A stretch of DNA of 35,452 nucleotides from an uncultured Butyricimonas sp. (GTDB lineage Bacteria > Bacteroidota > Bacteroidia > Bacteroidales > Marinifilaceae), in assembly GCA_944320555.1 (NCBI GenBank), contig CALUHX010000032.1:1-35452 (forward strand), written 5' to 3'. The position numbers and the translations under genes are program-made. Below the pieces are notes generated by a model. The model ran no database searches and was not told where the DNA came from. It saw only the letters and a list, made by a program, of their open reading frames with translations. Of this stretch, positions 15,658 to 23,961 are shown one piece after another (the first letter of the stretch is position 1; each line of letters begins with the position of its first letter).

Positions 15658-17181
15658 ATGAAAATCAATATTTATGATTATTTGGAAGAGTCTGCGGAGA
15701 AGTTTGCGGACAAAATCGCAATAGCCGACGACAAACTCGCTTTCACGTTTTCGGAATGGCATGAGCGGGCGGAGCGGATAGGGACCGCCATACATGAGGA
15801 GACGGGCGGAGTGATCCGCAAGCCGGTTTTAGTTTTTGTGGACAGGAGGATAGAGGGGCTTGTGGGATTTATGGGTGTGGTGGCAAGCGGCAATTTTTAT
15901 GTGCCGATTGATTGCAAGATGCCGGAGCAACGGATAAAGCTGATAGTGGAGATACTTTCGCCTGTGGCCGCGGTGTGTGTGACGGACGCAGAGGAAAAGA
16001 TATTACGGGATATCGGGTTCGGCGGGTTTGTCATCCGGTATCAGGAAGCGGAAAGGCGGGAGGCGGGCCATGGCGTTTTGAATGCGGTCAGGGCAAGGAT
16101 AATCGATGTGGATCCGGTGTATTCGATTTTCACGAGCGGCTCCACTGGAGTACCCAAGGGTGTGGTCGTCAGTCATCGCGGAATGATAGATTTGACCGAG
16201 TGGCTGGTCGGCACTTTCGGATTTGACGAGTCGGATTCACTGGGGAACCAGACTCCGTTTTATTTTGACGGTTCGGTGAAGGATATTTGTATTTGTTTGA
16301 AGAGCGGGGCAACATTGAACGTAATAGGGAAAAAGTATTTCACTTTTCCCCGGTTGCTGATTGATTATTTGAATGAGCGTAAGATAACCTCCATACTTTG
16401 GGCGACGTCGGCCATCGTGTTGATAGGGAACAGCGGCATATTGGAGGAGTCGGTTCCCCGCCATGTGGACAAGGTGTTTTTTGCCGGAGAGGCGATGCCC
16501 GCCAAACAGTTGAATGAGTGGAGACGCAAACTTTCGTACGCCATGTTTGTGAATCTTTACGGACCGACAGAAATCACAGTGGATTGCACGTATCACGTGG
16601 TGGACCGGGAACTCCGGGATGATGAGTATGTCCCGATAGGGAAAAGTTGCAGGAATATGGAGGTGCTGGTGTTGGATGAGGCGGGGCGACTTGTGAAGGA
16701 AGGAGAGGCAGGGGAGTTGTGTGTGCGGGGGAGCGGTGTGGCGTTAGGATATTATAATAATAGGGGAAAAACGGAAGAGGTGTTTGTACAGAATCCGTTG
16801 CATGATTTGTATGAGGACAGGCTATACCGGACGGGAGACATCGTGAGATATAATGAGCGTGGGGAATTGGAGTTTGTTTCCAGGAAAGATTTTCAAATCA
16901 AACACATGGGTAACAGGATAGAACTTGGGGAGATAGAAGTGGCGATAAATTCCATTCCGGGAGTTACCAATGCGGCTTGTGTTTACGATCACGAGGGGCA
17001 GAAAATCGTGTTGTATTACACGTCAGTTGACGGACAGAATATAGATATCGTTAATGGCGTGAAGGACAAGCTTCCCAAGTACATGTTCCCGAATATCGTG
17101 ATCCGTTTGGAGGGGATGCCCTACAACTTGAATGGGAAAATAGACCGAATCGAATTGAAAAGGATGTATGAAAATAGATAA
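15658..17181 (+). CDS. AMP-forming acyl/amino acid adenylation enzyme (DltA/NRPS A-domain type)
   Basis: The protein is a stand-alone adenylation enzyme of 507 residues with the full set of core motifs: A3 FTSGSTGVPKGVVVSHR, A5 NLYGPTEITVDCTY, A7 LYRTGDIVRYN, A8 KHMGNRIELGEIE and A10 NLNGKIDRIELK with the catalytic lysine. It would activate an amino acid or carboxylic acid with ATP and load it on a carrier protein, most likely the one at 18009. Start ATG 15658 is preferred to GTG 15652. The 3' end overlaps the next gene by 14 bases. It resembles D-alanine ligase DltA in size, but the substrate pocket cannot be read confidently. Confidence 0.88.
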   Translation: MKINIYDYLEESAEKFADKIAIADDKLAFTFSEWHERAERIGTAIHEETGGVIRKPVLVFVDRRIEGLVGFMGVVASGNFYVPIDCKMPEQRIKLIVEILSPVAAVCVTDAEEKILRDIGFGGFVIRYQEAERREAGHGVLNAVRARIIDVDPVYSIFTSGSTGVPKGVVVSHRGMIDLTEWLVGTFGFDESDSLGNQTPFYFDGSVKDICICLKSGATLNVIGKKYFTFPRLLIDYLNERKITSILWATSAIVLIGNSGILEESVPRHVDKVFFAGEAMPAKQLNEWRRKLSYAMFVNLYGPTEITVDCTYHVVDRELRDDEYVPIGKSCRNMEVLVLDEAGRLVKEGEAGELCVRGSGVALGYYNNRGKTEEVFVQNPLHDLYEDRLYRTGDIVRYNERGELEFVSRKDFQIKHMGNRIELGEIEVAINSIPGVTNAACVYDHEGQKIVLYYTSVDGQNIDIVNGVKDKLPKYMFPNIVIRLEGMPYNLNGKIDRIELKRMYENR

Positions 17182-17980
17182 AGTATATTTGCTTGACAAG
17201 ATAAAAGAGTTGATAGGCAGGTACTATAGAAGAGATACCATTAGTAATTTTTACATGCGAGAGCAAGAACTGGAGTCTCTTGTGAATGACGGTTTGTTGG
17301 CCGAGGCTCATTCTTCTGAAAACCTGTTGCTTTTTATGGAAAAAGAAAAGGGGGCACGGGTTTATTTCTTTTTGAACAATTTGAGTGAAGAGTTGGATTT
17401 GGGAAATACGCACAATCTTGTCATGGAAATTTTGTTCAAGAGCGATTTAAGCGTTCCGGACGATGTTGTTCGATATTGGGAGAGACAGGGTTTTTCAAGA
17501 AATCTGGTTCGGGACCAATATTCTGGTGTGTATAGGGATTTGGTTTTAAGGGGAGGGGTGAAAGGAGTCAATGTGGAGTGGGCTGTGGATTTGTCGGAGG
17601 TAAGGTGTGCGTGTGAGTTGTTTAATGGCACGTTTGACGAGTTGAGCGGGGATTATGTGCCTTCCGGGGAGTTCGAAGGTTTATTGCATGGAAAACAAAT
17701 TTTAATTGCTCGTTCCAACGAGGGGACTTTCTTGGGTGCCTTACATCTGACGAGAGACAGGAGTGTTTCATGGTTGTCGCATATCGCGGTCTGTCCGGAA
17801 GCCAGAGGGCGAGGGGTTGGGACCGCATTGGTGGACGAGTTCATAGAAAGAGGTAAGGAGAACGACAGGTCCCGGTATATGTTATGGGTTCAAAGGCAAA
17901 ATGTGGCGGCTGTTCGTATGTATCACGCCAAAGGATTTGTTCCCACGAACAAATCGACATTGTCGTTGATAAAGAAATAA
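17168..17980 (+). CDS. GNAT family acyltransferase with N-terminal extension
   Basis: This is a 270-residue protein. The first 130 residues form an uncharacterised domain. The C-terminal 130 are a GNAT fold with HIAVCPEARGRGVGTALVDEF, where the ArGrGvG loop binds the donor's pantetheine pyrophosphate, and NVAAVRMYHAKGFVP near the end. It may take the acyl or aminoacyl group from the carrier protein to a sugar amine. It overlaps the adenylation gene and precedes the ACP by 28 bases, which supports a coupled function. Confidence 0.8.
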   Translation: MKIDKVYLLDKIKELIGRYYRRDTISNFYMREQELESLVNDGLLAEAHSSENLLLFMEKEKGARVYFFLNNLSEELDLGNTHNLVMEILFKSDLSVPDDVVRYWERQGFSRNLVRDQYSGVYRDLVLRGGVKGVNVEWAVDLSEVRCACELFNGTFDELSGDYVPSGEFEGLLHGKQILIARSNEGTFLGALHLTRDRSVSWLSHIAVCPEARGRGVGTALVDEFIERGKENDRSRYMLWVQRQNVAAVRMYHAKGFVPTNKSTLSLIKK

Positions 17981-18008
17981 TTGATTGTTGACATATTAAA
18001 AATCTATT

Positions 18009-18236
18009 ATGGAAAAATTGTTGGAGATATTGAAAGGGATACGTCCCGACGTGGACTTTGAAAATGAAAAGGCGTTGATTGACGACGGGGTATTGGATTC
18101 TTTTGACGTGGTGTCAATCATCTCGGAATTGAACGACGAGTATGATATCCAAGTTAAAGTGACGGAATTGGAACCGGAGAATTTTAATTCGGTGGAAGCG
18201 ATCATGCAGATGGTAAAACGGTTAAAAGGAGTATAG
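18009..18236 (+). CDS. Acyl/peptidyl carrier protein (first copy)
   Basis: The protein has 75 residues and is an acidic four-helix carrier protein. The phosphopantetheine serine is Ser31 in GVLDSFDVVSIISEL. It lies three genes after the KASIII and two after the adenylation enzyme, so it probably carries the activated amino acid or acyl group. The next gene starts immediately after its stop codon. It is clearly different in sequence from the second carrier protein at 19963. Confidence 0.9.
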   Translation: MEKLLEILKGIRPDVDFENEKALIDDGVLDSFDVVSIISELNDEYDIQVKVTELEPENFNSVEAIMQMVKRLKGV

Positions 18237-19208
18237 ATGAATTTGAGACACGCATTTAATCGGGTGTTTGGGAATTTGTTGTCGACATCGAGACGCATAA
18301 GAGGAATTTGTGGTCGTGGAGGGGTCATCAATATTGTGGATATGTTATGGTGTGTACTGAGGTATGGTGCGCATCCAAAAGATTATTTCATGTTTGAGTT
18401 TTATAAAAAGAATGGTCGGGAAAGGAATTCTTATTTGACAATCATGAGATACCTTAGGTTAGTGAGGAAATTTGATAAAGATGTTTTTAAACAATTAGGA
18501 GACAAGATTTATCAACATGAAAAGTATCAAGATTTTATTCGGCGAGATTGGTTGTTGTTAGGAAAAGGAAATCAGAAAGATAAAGTAAGTGAATTTCTTG
18601 AGAAACATGGTATGGCAATCGTGAAACCTGTGCATGGGGAGCAAGGACGGGGTATTGGGAAGTTGTATAAAGACGAGTCCCAAAAAATTGAGTCTTTGTT
18701 GCATGATGCGCAAGTGAATGATTTTTTATTAGAGGAGGTATTGGGGAATACAAAAGAGTTGGCAGAACTAAATCCGGCATCGTTGAATACGCTTCGCATT
18801 TATACATTAATTGATAAAACAGGGAAAATACATGTTTTAGAATGCATGTTGCGAGTTGGTAATGGGGAAAATGCGGTAGATAATTGGGGGGCTGGAGGAA
18901 TAGGATATCATGTTGAAAAAGGCTCAGGGGTTATTGATCAATATGGAGTGGATAAACAAAGCAATAAATATCTGTACCATCCAAGTTCGGGTATGTTGAT
19001 GTTGGGATTTCAGATTCCACGCTATCAGGAGTTGTTGAGATTTGTGACGGAACTGGCGGGAATTGAACCACGTGCTCGTTTTGTGGGATGGGATATAGCG
19101 ATGTTGCCCGATCGTTTTGAGTTGATAGAGATGAATTTTCCCGGAGGGCATGATTTCTTGCAAGCTTTTGGGCAAGGATATTATCGTGTGATTAAATCAA
19201 ATTGGTGA
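18237..19208 (+). CDS. Sugar-transfer-associated ATP-grasp protein (first copy)
   Basis: This 323-residue protein is related to ATPgrasp_ST (PF14397). VKPVHGEQGRGIGKL near residue 125 is the nucleotide-binding glycine-rich loop. SLNTLRIYTLIDKTGKIHV and VDNWGAGGIGYHVEKG are family signatures, and the end FVGWDIAMLPDRFELIEMNFPGGHD holds the acidic metal ligands. These enzymes form amide or ester bonds to a carboxylate, with ATP hydrolysis. The gene is AT-rich. It has no gap to the upstream ACP gene and overlaps the SDR start by one base. The acceptor, perhaps an acid sugar or acyl group, is unknown. Confidence 0.82.
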   Translation: MNLRHAFNRVFGNLLSTSRRIRGICGRGGVINIVDMLWCVLRYGAHPKDYFMFEFYKKNGRERNSYLTIMRYLRLVRKFDKDVFKQLGDKIYQHEKYQDFIRRDWLLLGKGNQKDKVSEFLEKHGMAIVKPVHGEQGRGIGKLYKDESQKIESLLHDAQVNDFLLEEVLGNTKELAELNPASLNTLRIYTLIDKTGKIHVLECMLRVGNGENAVDNWGAGGIGYHVEKGSGVIDQYGVDKQSNKYLYHPSSGMLMLGFQIPRYQELLRFVTELAGIEPRARFVGWDIAMLPDRFELIEMNFPGGHDFLQAFGQGYYRVIKSNW

Positions 19209-19945
19209 TGGGACAATTCGGAACTTTACAGGGAAAAAATATATTGATAACTGGAGCCGCTTCGGGAATAGGAAAGGAAACGGCAATGTTGTGCGAACAA
19301 TTGGGTGCTCGAGTTATTTTGGTGGATTGTTCGGAGGAGGGGATAAAAGCTATGGCCGAGGATACTGGTTGTGAATATTATGTTTTGGATTTGAGTAGAT
19401 TGGACGAGATAGAGGGAATGGTGAAAAGCGTGGTTGAGAAAGATGGGGCGATAGACGGACTTGTTCATTGTGCAGGTATTAGCAGCAGAAAGCCTTTGAG
19501 AATGCTGACTCTTGAGGGGTTTGAAAAGATATTGAAGGTGAATTTTTATTCTTTTGTGGAGTTGGTCAAATCTATTTCCAAAAAAGGACGGTTTGGGGAG
19601 CATCTCAGTATTGTCGTCATGTCTTCTGTGTCCAGCATAAAAGGCTATAAAGCGAAAGCAGAGTATTGTGTGTCTAAAGCGGCTGTGGATGCGTTTGTTC
19701 GTTGTGCCGCATTGGAATTGGCAGACAAAAAAATTCGTGTTAATTCTGTCATGGCTGGAGAGGTTGATACACCGTTGCGACAGAAAGCATTGGCGTATAG
19801 TCCTTTGTCGGAGAAGATAGAGGAGCAGCCTTTAGGGGTATCTTCTCCCGATGAAGTTGCTAGTATCATTGCATTTTTGTTAAGTGATATGACAAAAACA
19901 CTCACGGGAACCAGTGTGAAGATAGATGGAGGTATGACAATATAA
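19208..19945 (+). CDS. SDR family reductase (FabG-like)
   Basis: This 245-residue classical short-chain dehydrogenase has NAD(P)-binding TGAASGIGKE near residue 15, NAG-type element HCAGISSR, catalytic serines in VMSSVSS and the YCVSK Tyr-x-x-x-Lys pair. ATG 19208 overlaps the previous stop (TGATG). Placed among a KASIII and two carrier proteins, it most simply acts as a 3-oxoacyl-ACP reductase giving a 3-hydroxyacyl product. No dehydratase or enoyl reductase is present, so the chain would stay hydroxylated. A sugar substrate cannot be excluded. Confidence 0.85.
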   Translation: MGQFGTLQGKNILITGAASGIGKETAMLCEQLGARVILVDCSEEGIKAMAEDTGCEYYVLDLSRLDEIEGMVKSVVEKDGAIDGLVHCAGISSRKPLRMLTLEGFEKILKVNFYSFVELVKSISKKGRFGEHLSIVVMSSVSSIKGYKAKAEYCVSKAAVDAFVRCAALELADKKIRVNSVMAGEVDTPLRQKALAYSPLSEKIEEQPLGVSSPDEVASIIAFLLSDMTKTLTGTSVKIDGGMTI

Positions 19946-19962
19946 AATTAAAAGTTAGTACT

Positions 19963-20181
19963 ATGGAAACGAAGGAAAAATTGAATTTGTTGATTGATTT
20001 GTTTGAATTGGAAGAAGGTGAATTGATGCCGGAGATGAAGTTGGAAGATGTGGAATCTTGGGATTCAATGACCAAGTTGTCATTGATAGTCATGATGGAT
20101 GATGAGTTTAACAAGAAACTTACAGGGGAACAGATACGGATGTTTAAAACCGTGCAAGACATTCTTGATTTCATGGATTGA
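19963..20181 (+). CDS. Acyl carrier protein (second copy)
   Basis: The protein has 72 residues. Ser35 in VESWDSMTKLSLIVMMD is the expected phosphopantetheine site, and the final helix ends DILDFMD. It is rich in Glu/Asp, as carrier proteins are. It follows the SDR by 17 bases and overlaps the hydrolase start (TGATG), so these three probably act on the same thioester. The first copy at 18009 differs enough to suggest separate client enzymes. Confidence 0.85.
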   Translation: METKEKLNLLIDLFELEEGELMPEMKLEDVESWDSMTKLSLIVMMDDEFNKKLTGEQIRMFKTVQDILDFMD

Positions 20182-20780
20182 TGAAAGTTTTCCAGTCAGT
20201 CAATAGCTTGTTTGCTTCCAACACATATGTTTGTGTTGGAAGGACGGGAGCATGGGTGATCGACCCCGGCGATGCGGAGGAATGTTTTGCTTTTCTTGGA
20301 GAAAGTATATTGTCTGGGGTATTTGTCACACACTCCCATTTTGACCATATATATGGTTTGAATAGTTTGTTGGAGCAGTTTCCGGAATTGGTTGTTTATG
20401 TGTCTGCGTACGGAAAGGAAGCCTTGTATTCGGATCGCTTGAATTTTTCTATGTATCATGAGAGTCCATTTGTTTTTAAAGGAGAAAATGTTGTGGTGTT
20501 GAAAGAGGGAGATAAAGTGGATTTGGGAGATGGTTTGGGGGTGGAGGTATTTGAGACACCTGGACATGATCCGGGATGTTTGTGTTACAAAGTGGAAAAT
20601 TATTTTTTTACGGGAGATTCTTTCATACCCGGAGTTCCGACAGTGACGAAATTGCGGGGAGGGGACAAAAAGGCGAGCAAGGCGAGTTTGGAAAAGATAA
20701 TGGGTCTTGTGACGAGAGAGACGATTGTTTGTCCCGGACATGGAGAGATGGTTAATGGCTACATGTTGTTAGATTTGTAA
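20181..20780 (+). CDS. Metallo-beta-lactamase-fold hydrolase (glyoxalase II-like)
   Basis: The protein has 199 residues. All metal ligands of the fold are visible: THSHFDH (His51, His53, Asp55, His56), the GHDPG histidine, GDSFIPG aspartate and CPGHGE histidine. It lacks a signal peptide and is cytoplasmic. Glyoxalase II-like members cleave thioesters, so beside an ACP it may act as an editing or product-releasing thioesterase. That role is inference. ATG 20181 overlaps the ACP stop. Confidence 0.85.
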   Translation: MKVFQSVNSLFASNTYVCVGRTGAWVIDPGDAEECFAFLGESILSGVFVTHSHFDHIYGLNSLLEQFPELVVYVSAYGKEALYSDRLNFSMYHESPFVFKGENVVVLKEGDKVDLGDGLGVEVFETPGHDPGCLCYKVENYFFTGDSFIPGVPTVTKLRGGDKKASKASLEKIMGLVTRETIVCPGHGEMVNGYMLLDL

Positions 20781-20884
20781 GTTGGCAAAAGAATCGTTTG
20801 ACTTACTCTTTTTGTCCAATAATTGTGCATGTGCGATTATGTTAGAATTGATAATGTGGTAATTGATAAAGTAATTTTTTGGTT

Positions 20885-21856
20885 ATGAAGTATGTTGGTG
20901 CAGTAAAAAATGTTTGGAATTTGTGTTGTAAATCTGGTGCATATAAAAATACCCCCCCCCTGTATGTTTTTTTAAGATATGTTTATTGTAATTTTATGCA
21001 TGGTTATGTGAGTGAGGATTATTTTATGCTAAGGGGAGGTTTTGAGCGAAGTTTGGCAGAGATAAGAAACACGATAACTTATAAGCGGTGGTTGAACGTT
21101 AGGAATAAGTTCAATGATCATACTAAAGAACATGTCTTGTTAAATAAAGTGGAAACATATAGGTATTTTGCCGATTTCGTTCATCATAAGTGGTTGTATC
21201 CTAGAGAATCGACTATTGAGCAATTCGAGGAATTCGTTTCTAGTGTGGGACGCATAATTCAAAAGCCGTTGGAAGAACAACAAGGGCATGGAGTGAGATT
21301 GTTTGTCTCGACGGGGGATTTGAACGAGGATTTTAAACGATGTGTGGAGGATAACGTCTTGTTGGACGAGTGTATAAAGCAGGATTCCCGCATGATGTTT
21401 GGGAATAAAAGTGTTAATACGATAAGGATATACACGATACTGGATTCACGAGGTAAGGCTCATGTGGTGCAGGCAATTCTAAGGGTAGGAGTGGGAGACT
21501 CGGTCGTAGATAATTATTGTGGCGGAGGGTGTATTTATCCGCTTGATTTAGATACGGGTAAGGTGGATAATACGGGGTGGTCTCACGGGGCGGATTATTC
21601 CGGGATAAAAGTACATCCGGGGACATGTATACAAATGGTTGGTTATCAAATTCCTTTCTGGAAAGAAGTGAGGCAATATGCAGTGGCATTGGCAGAACAT
21701 TTACCGGAAGTGCGGTGTGTTGGTTGGGATGTGGTTGTGGCGGATAATCCATTCCATGTGGATTTGATAGAAGGAAATCATGACGCTCATAGTGGGATGT
21801 TGGCGATGGATCAAAAAGTAACATATAAGCAATTGCTTGAATTAGTAAATGTTTAA
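20885..21856 (+). CDS. Sugar-transfer-associated ATP-grasp protein (second copy), possibly phase-variable
   Basis: This 323-residue protein is paralogous to the one at 18237. It shares the loop IIQKPLEEQQGHGVRL, VNTIRIYTILDSRGKAHVV, VDNYCGGGCIYPLD and the C-terminal VGWDVVVADNPFHVDLIEGNHD with its acidic ligands. It would form an amide or ester bond using ATP. The gene follows a 104-base gap, unlike the overlapping genes before it. A run of nine C bases near codon 25 could slip and switch the protein off. ATG 20885 is preferred to TTG 20879. Function is assigned by family and context only. Confidence 0.82.
   Translation: MKYVGAVKNVWNLCCKSGAYKNTPPLYVFLRYVYCNFMHGYVSEDYFMLRGGFERSLAEIRNTITYKRWLNVRNKFNDHTKEHVLLNKVETYRYFADFVHHKWLYPRESTIEQFEEFVSSVGRIIQKPLEEQQGHGVRLFVSTGDLNEDFKRCVEDNVLLDECIKQDSRMMFGNKSVNTIRIYTILDSRGKAHVVQAILRVGVGDSVVDNYCGGGCIYPLDLDTGKVDNTGWSHGADYSGIKVHPGTCIQMVGYQIPFWKEVRQYAVALAEHLPEVRCVGWDVVVADNPFHVDLIEGNHDAHSGMLAMDQKVTYKQLLELVNV
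20952..20960 (+). repeat. Poly-C tract (C9) in the second ATP-grasp gene
   Basis: Nine consecutive C bases encode part of Thr-Pro-Pro-Leu near codon 25. Loss or gain of one base would shift the frame and truncate the protein. It is the longest C run in a coding region here and stands out in an AT-rich gene. Confidence 0.7.
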
Positions 21857-21963
21857 TTAATTGTTTGTGGTATTTTGCATCGAGAAATAGGAATAGGCTT
21901 TGGGTGAGTAGAAAGAAAAATATTTTTATTAGGAAGAAGTTAAAATGATAAAATCATAAACAT

Positions 21964-23118
21964 ATGAGAGAAAGGATATGGCTTTCGCTCGCGCACATGG
22001 GCGGGCGTGAGCAGGAGTTTATTCGAGAGGCATTTGATACGAACTGGGTTGTGCCTCTCGGGCCGAACGTTGACGCCTTCGAGAAGGCGTTGGAGGATTA
22101 TTTGACGGGGGATACCGGGGAGGAGCGCCACGTGGTGGCTTTGAGCTCGGGGACGGCGGCGTTGCACCTGGGGCTGCTGTTGTTAGGCGTGGAGCGGGGG
22201 GACGAGGTGGTCTGCCAGAGCTTCACGTTTTCGGCCTCGGCGAACCCGATAGTTTACCAGGGGGCGACGCCGGTTTTCGTGGACAGCGAGGAGGGGACGT
22301 GGGACATGGACCCGGTGTTGTTGGAGGAGGCCATCAAGGACCGGTTGCGGAAGACGGGCCGTTTGCCGAAGGCGATAGTTCCTGTGTGGCTTTACGGGAT
22401 GCCGGGACGGATAGGGGAGATACTGGAGGTGGCGGGCCGCTACGGGATACCGGTTTTGGAGGACTCCGCGGAGGCTTTGGGGTCTGCCTACAAGGGGCGG
22501 AAGTGCGGAACGTTCGGTGAGTTTGCCGGTTTGTCGTTCAACGGGAACAAGGTGATCACGACGTCGGGCGGCGGGGCGTTGGTCTGCCGCACGGAGGCGA
22601 TGGCGAAACGGGCGATGTTTTACGCGACGCAGGCGAGGGAGTCGGCCCCTCATTACCAGCACGAGAGGATAGGGTACAACTACCGGATGAGCAACATCTG
22701 CGCCGGCATCGGGAGGGGCCAGATGTTCGTTTTGGACGAGCACGTGTGGCGTCGGAGGGAGAACCACGCCCGGTATGCGGAGCTGCTGGGGGGAGTTCCG
22801 GGAGTGGAGGTGAAGGGGCAGCCCGGGGGCGGAGATTACGCCTCGAACTACTGGCTGACGTGCGTGACGGTGGATCCGGGCGGGGCTGGCTTCACGAGGG
22901 AGGACTTGCGGTTGGCTTTGGAGGAAGAGAACATCGAGAGCCGTCCGTTGTGGAAGCCGATGCACCTGCAGCCAGTTTTCAAGGACGCTCCGTTCTATGG
23001 GAACGGTACGAGCGAGCGGCTGTTTGAGAAGGGTTTGTGCTTGCCTTCGGGCCCGACGCTGAGGGAGGAGGATTTGGAGCGGGTGGTGGCGGTGGTTAGG
23101 AAGTTGGCGGGGAGATGA
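21964..23118 (+). CDS. DegT/DnrJ/EryC1 family sugar aminotransferase
   Basis: This 384-residue PLP enzyme follows the PglE/ArnB pattern. It has SSGTAALHLGLLLLGV near residue 61, EDSAEALGS with the pyridine-binding Asp near 167, and the Schiff-base Lys196 in SFNGNKVITTSGGG. It converts a 4-keto-6-deoxy nucleotide sugar to the 4-amino form. No other 4,6-dehydratase than FnlA is encoded here, so its keto-sugar may come from elsewhere or upstream. It is GC-rich again, unlike the ATP-grasp genes. The 4-amino group would be the natural acceptor for the acyl groups made by the preceding genes. A terminator follows 37 bases after the stop. Confidence 0.9.
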   Translation: MRERIWLSLAHMGGREQEFIREAFDTNWVVPLGPNVDAFEKALEDYLTGDTGEERHVVALSSGTAALHLGLLLLGVERGDEVVCQSFTFSASANPIVYQGATPVFVDSEEGTWDMDPVLLEEAIKDRLRKTGRLPKAIVPVWLYGMPGRIGEILEVAGRYGIPVLEDSAEALGSAYKGRKCGTFGEFAGLSFNGNKVITTSGGGALVCRTEAMAKRAMFYATQARESAPHYQHERIGYNYRMSNICAGIGRGQMFVLDEHVWRRRENHARYAELLGGVPGVEVKGQPGGGDYASNYWLTCVTVDPGGAGFTREDLRLALEEENIESRPLWKPMHLQPVFKDAPFYGNGTSERLFEKGLCLPSGPTLREEDLERVVAVVRKLAGR

Positions 23119-23155
23119 GGTAGACACGAAATAAGCATAGGATATTTAGTTAATG

Positions 23156-23198
23156 GTCCCGGGAGAGCCATTTTGAGAGGCTGCTTCCGGGGCTTTTT
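23156..23198 (+). terminator. Rho-independent terminator closing the capsule locus
   Basis: A stem of about 14 pairs with one bulged base (23156-23169 with 23179-23193, two G-U pairs) and a 9-base loop is followed by TTTTT at 23194-23198. It lies 37 bases after the aminotransferase stop. Confidence 0.8.
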
Positions 23199-23222
23199 GT
23201 TTAAACATAAAATTCTTATTTA

Positions 23223-23851
23223 ATGGAACATGTTGAAAGGACGGGCTTGTTCACGTGCCTCAGAGAAAAAACGTGGACCGGGTTGAGTGAAATGGATATC
23301 GAGCAAATGGCCGGGAAATTCATGATGGTGGTTCGTCAGGAGCGAGACGGATTGACGGATTATTTGTCGGCCATCCGATTGCTGGAGGATGTGGACAAAC
23401 GATTGAATTTTTGGCTGTTTTGCTGGAAGAAAGAGGAAAGTGGCGATAGGGAAGAGGTCGTTTTTTTTCGGCGGTCGAAAGGATGGTGCAACTGGTGGGG
23501 GTGGAGCTCTAGTTGACGAAGGAACAGGCGGAGCATGCGGAGCGTTTCGGGCCGAAGACGGAGGAGGCGAACCGGCCAAGACTGGAGATTAGAGGGAAGG
23601 GAAATAATTCGAAAATGCTGGTGATGGAGATTGTGGTGGGGTTGTTCCTGGCAAAGGTGTTTTACTTGCCGACAGGACAAGCGGCGAGCCTGAAAGACAT
23701 CGTGTGCTGGGGAGAGCGTTGTTTCGGGGTGGAGTTGCCGAATTATTGCAATTTGAAACGTAATCTGTTTGCGAAGAAAAAAAGTCTGACTCCTTTTCTG
23801 GACCAGATGCGTAACGTGTTTCATTTGGAAGCGGACAGGCAAAACGAGTAA
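23223..23851 (+). pseudogene. RteC-like protein, broken by a frameshift and a stop
   Basis: Two overlapping frames appear to belong to one protein. The first frame runs from ATG 23223 to a stop at 23514-23516. Its last 18 residues (after VVFF) look unlike a normal protein. Shifting frame at the T8 run (23461-23468) instead gives FFSAVERMVQLVGVEL, then a TAG at 23510, and continues in the same frame as TKEQAEHAERFGPK to 23851. The C-terminal part (MEIVVGLFLAKVFY ... LKDIVCWGERCFGVELPNY ... SLTPFLDQMRNVF) resembles the C-terminal domain of RteC, the CTnDOT excision regulator family. Thus one frameshift and one nonsense codon inactivate it, unless the downstream part is translated alone from TTG 23513. 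Family call is moderate. Confidence 0.55.
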
Positions 23852-23871
23852 GGACAGGATGAAGTATGCGG

Positions 23872-23905
23872 GCGGGCGCGCATGAAGTGGCGCGTCCGCT
23901 TTTTT
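23872..23905 (+). terminator. Rho-independent terminator after RteC-like gene
   Basis: A 10-bp stem (GCGGGCGCGC at 23872-23881 with GCGCGTCCGC at 23890-23899, one G-U pair) has an 8-base loop and six T's at 23900-23905. It isolates the RteC-like gene from the following operon. Confidence 0.88.
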
Positions 23906-23961
23906 GTTGGCCTTAGGGATGAGGGGGTTATGAAGAAAAACACTGTAGGTTATTGTGAGGT

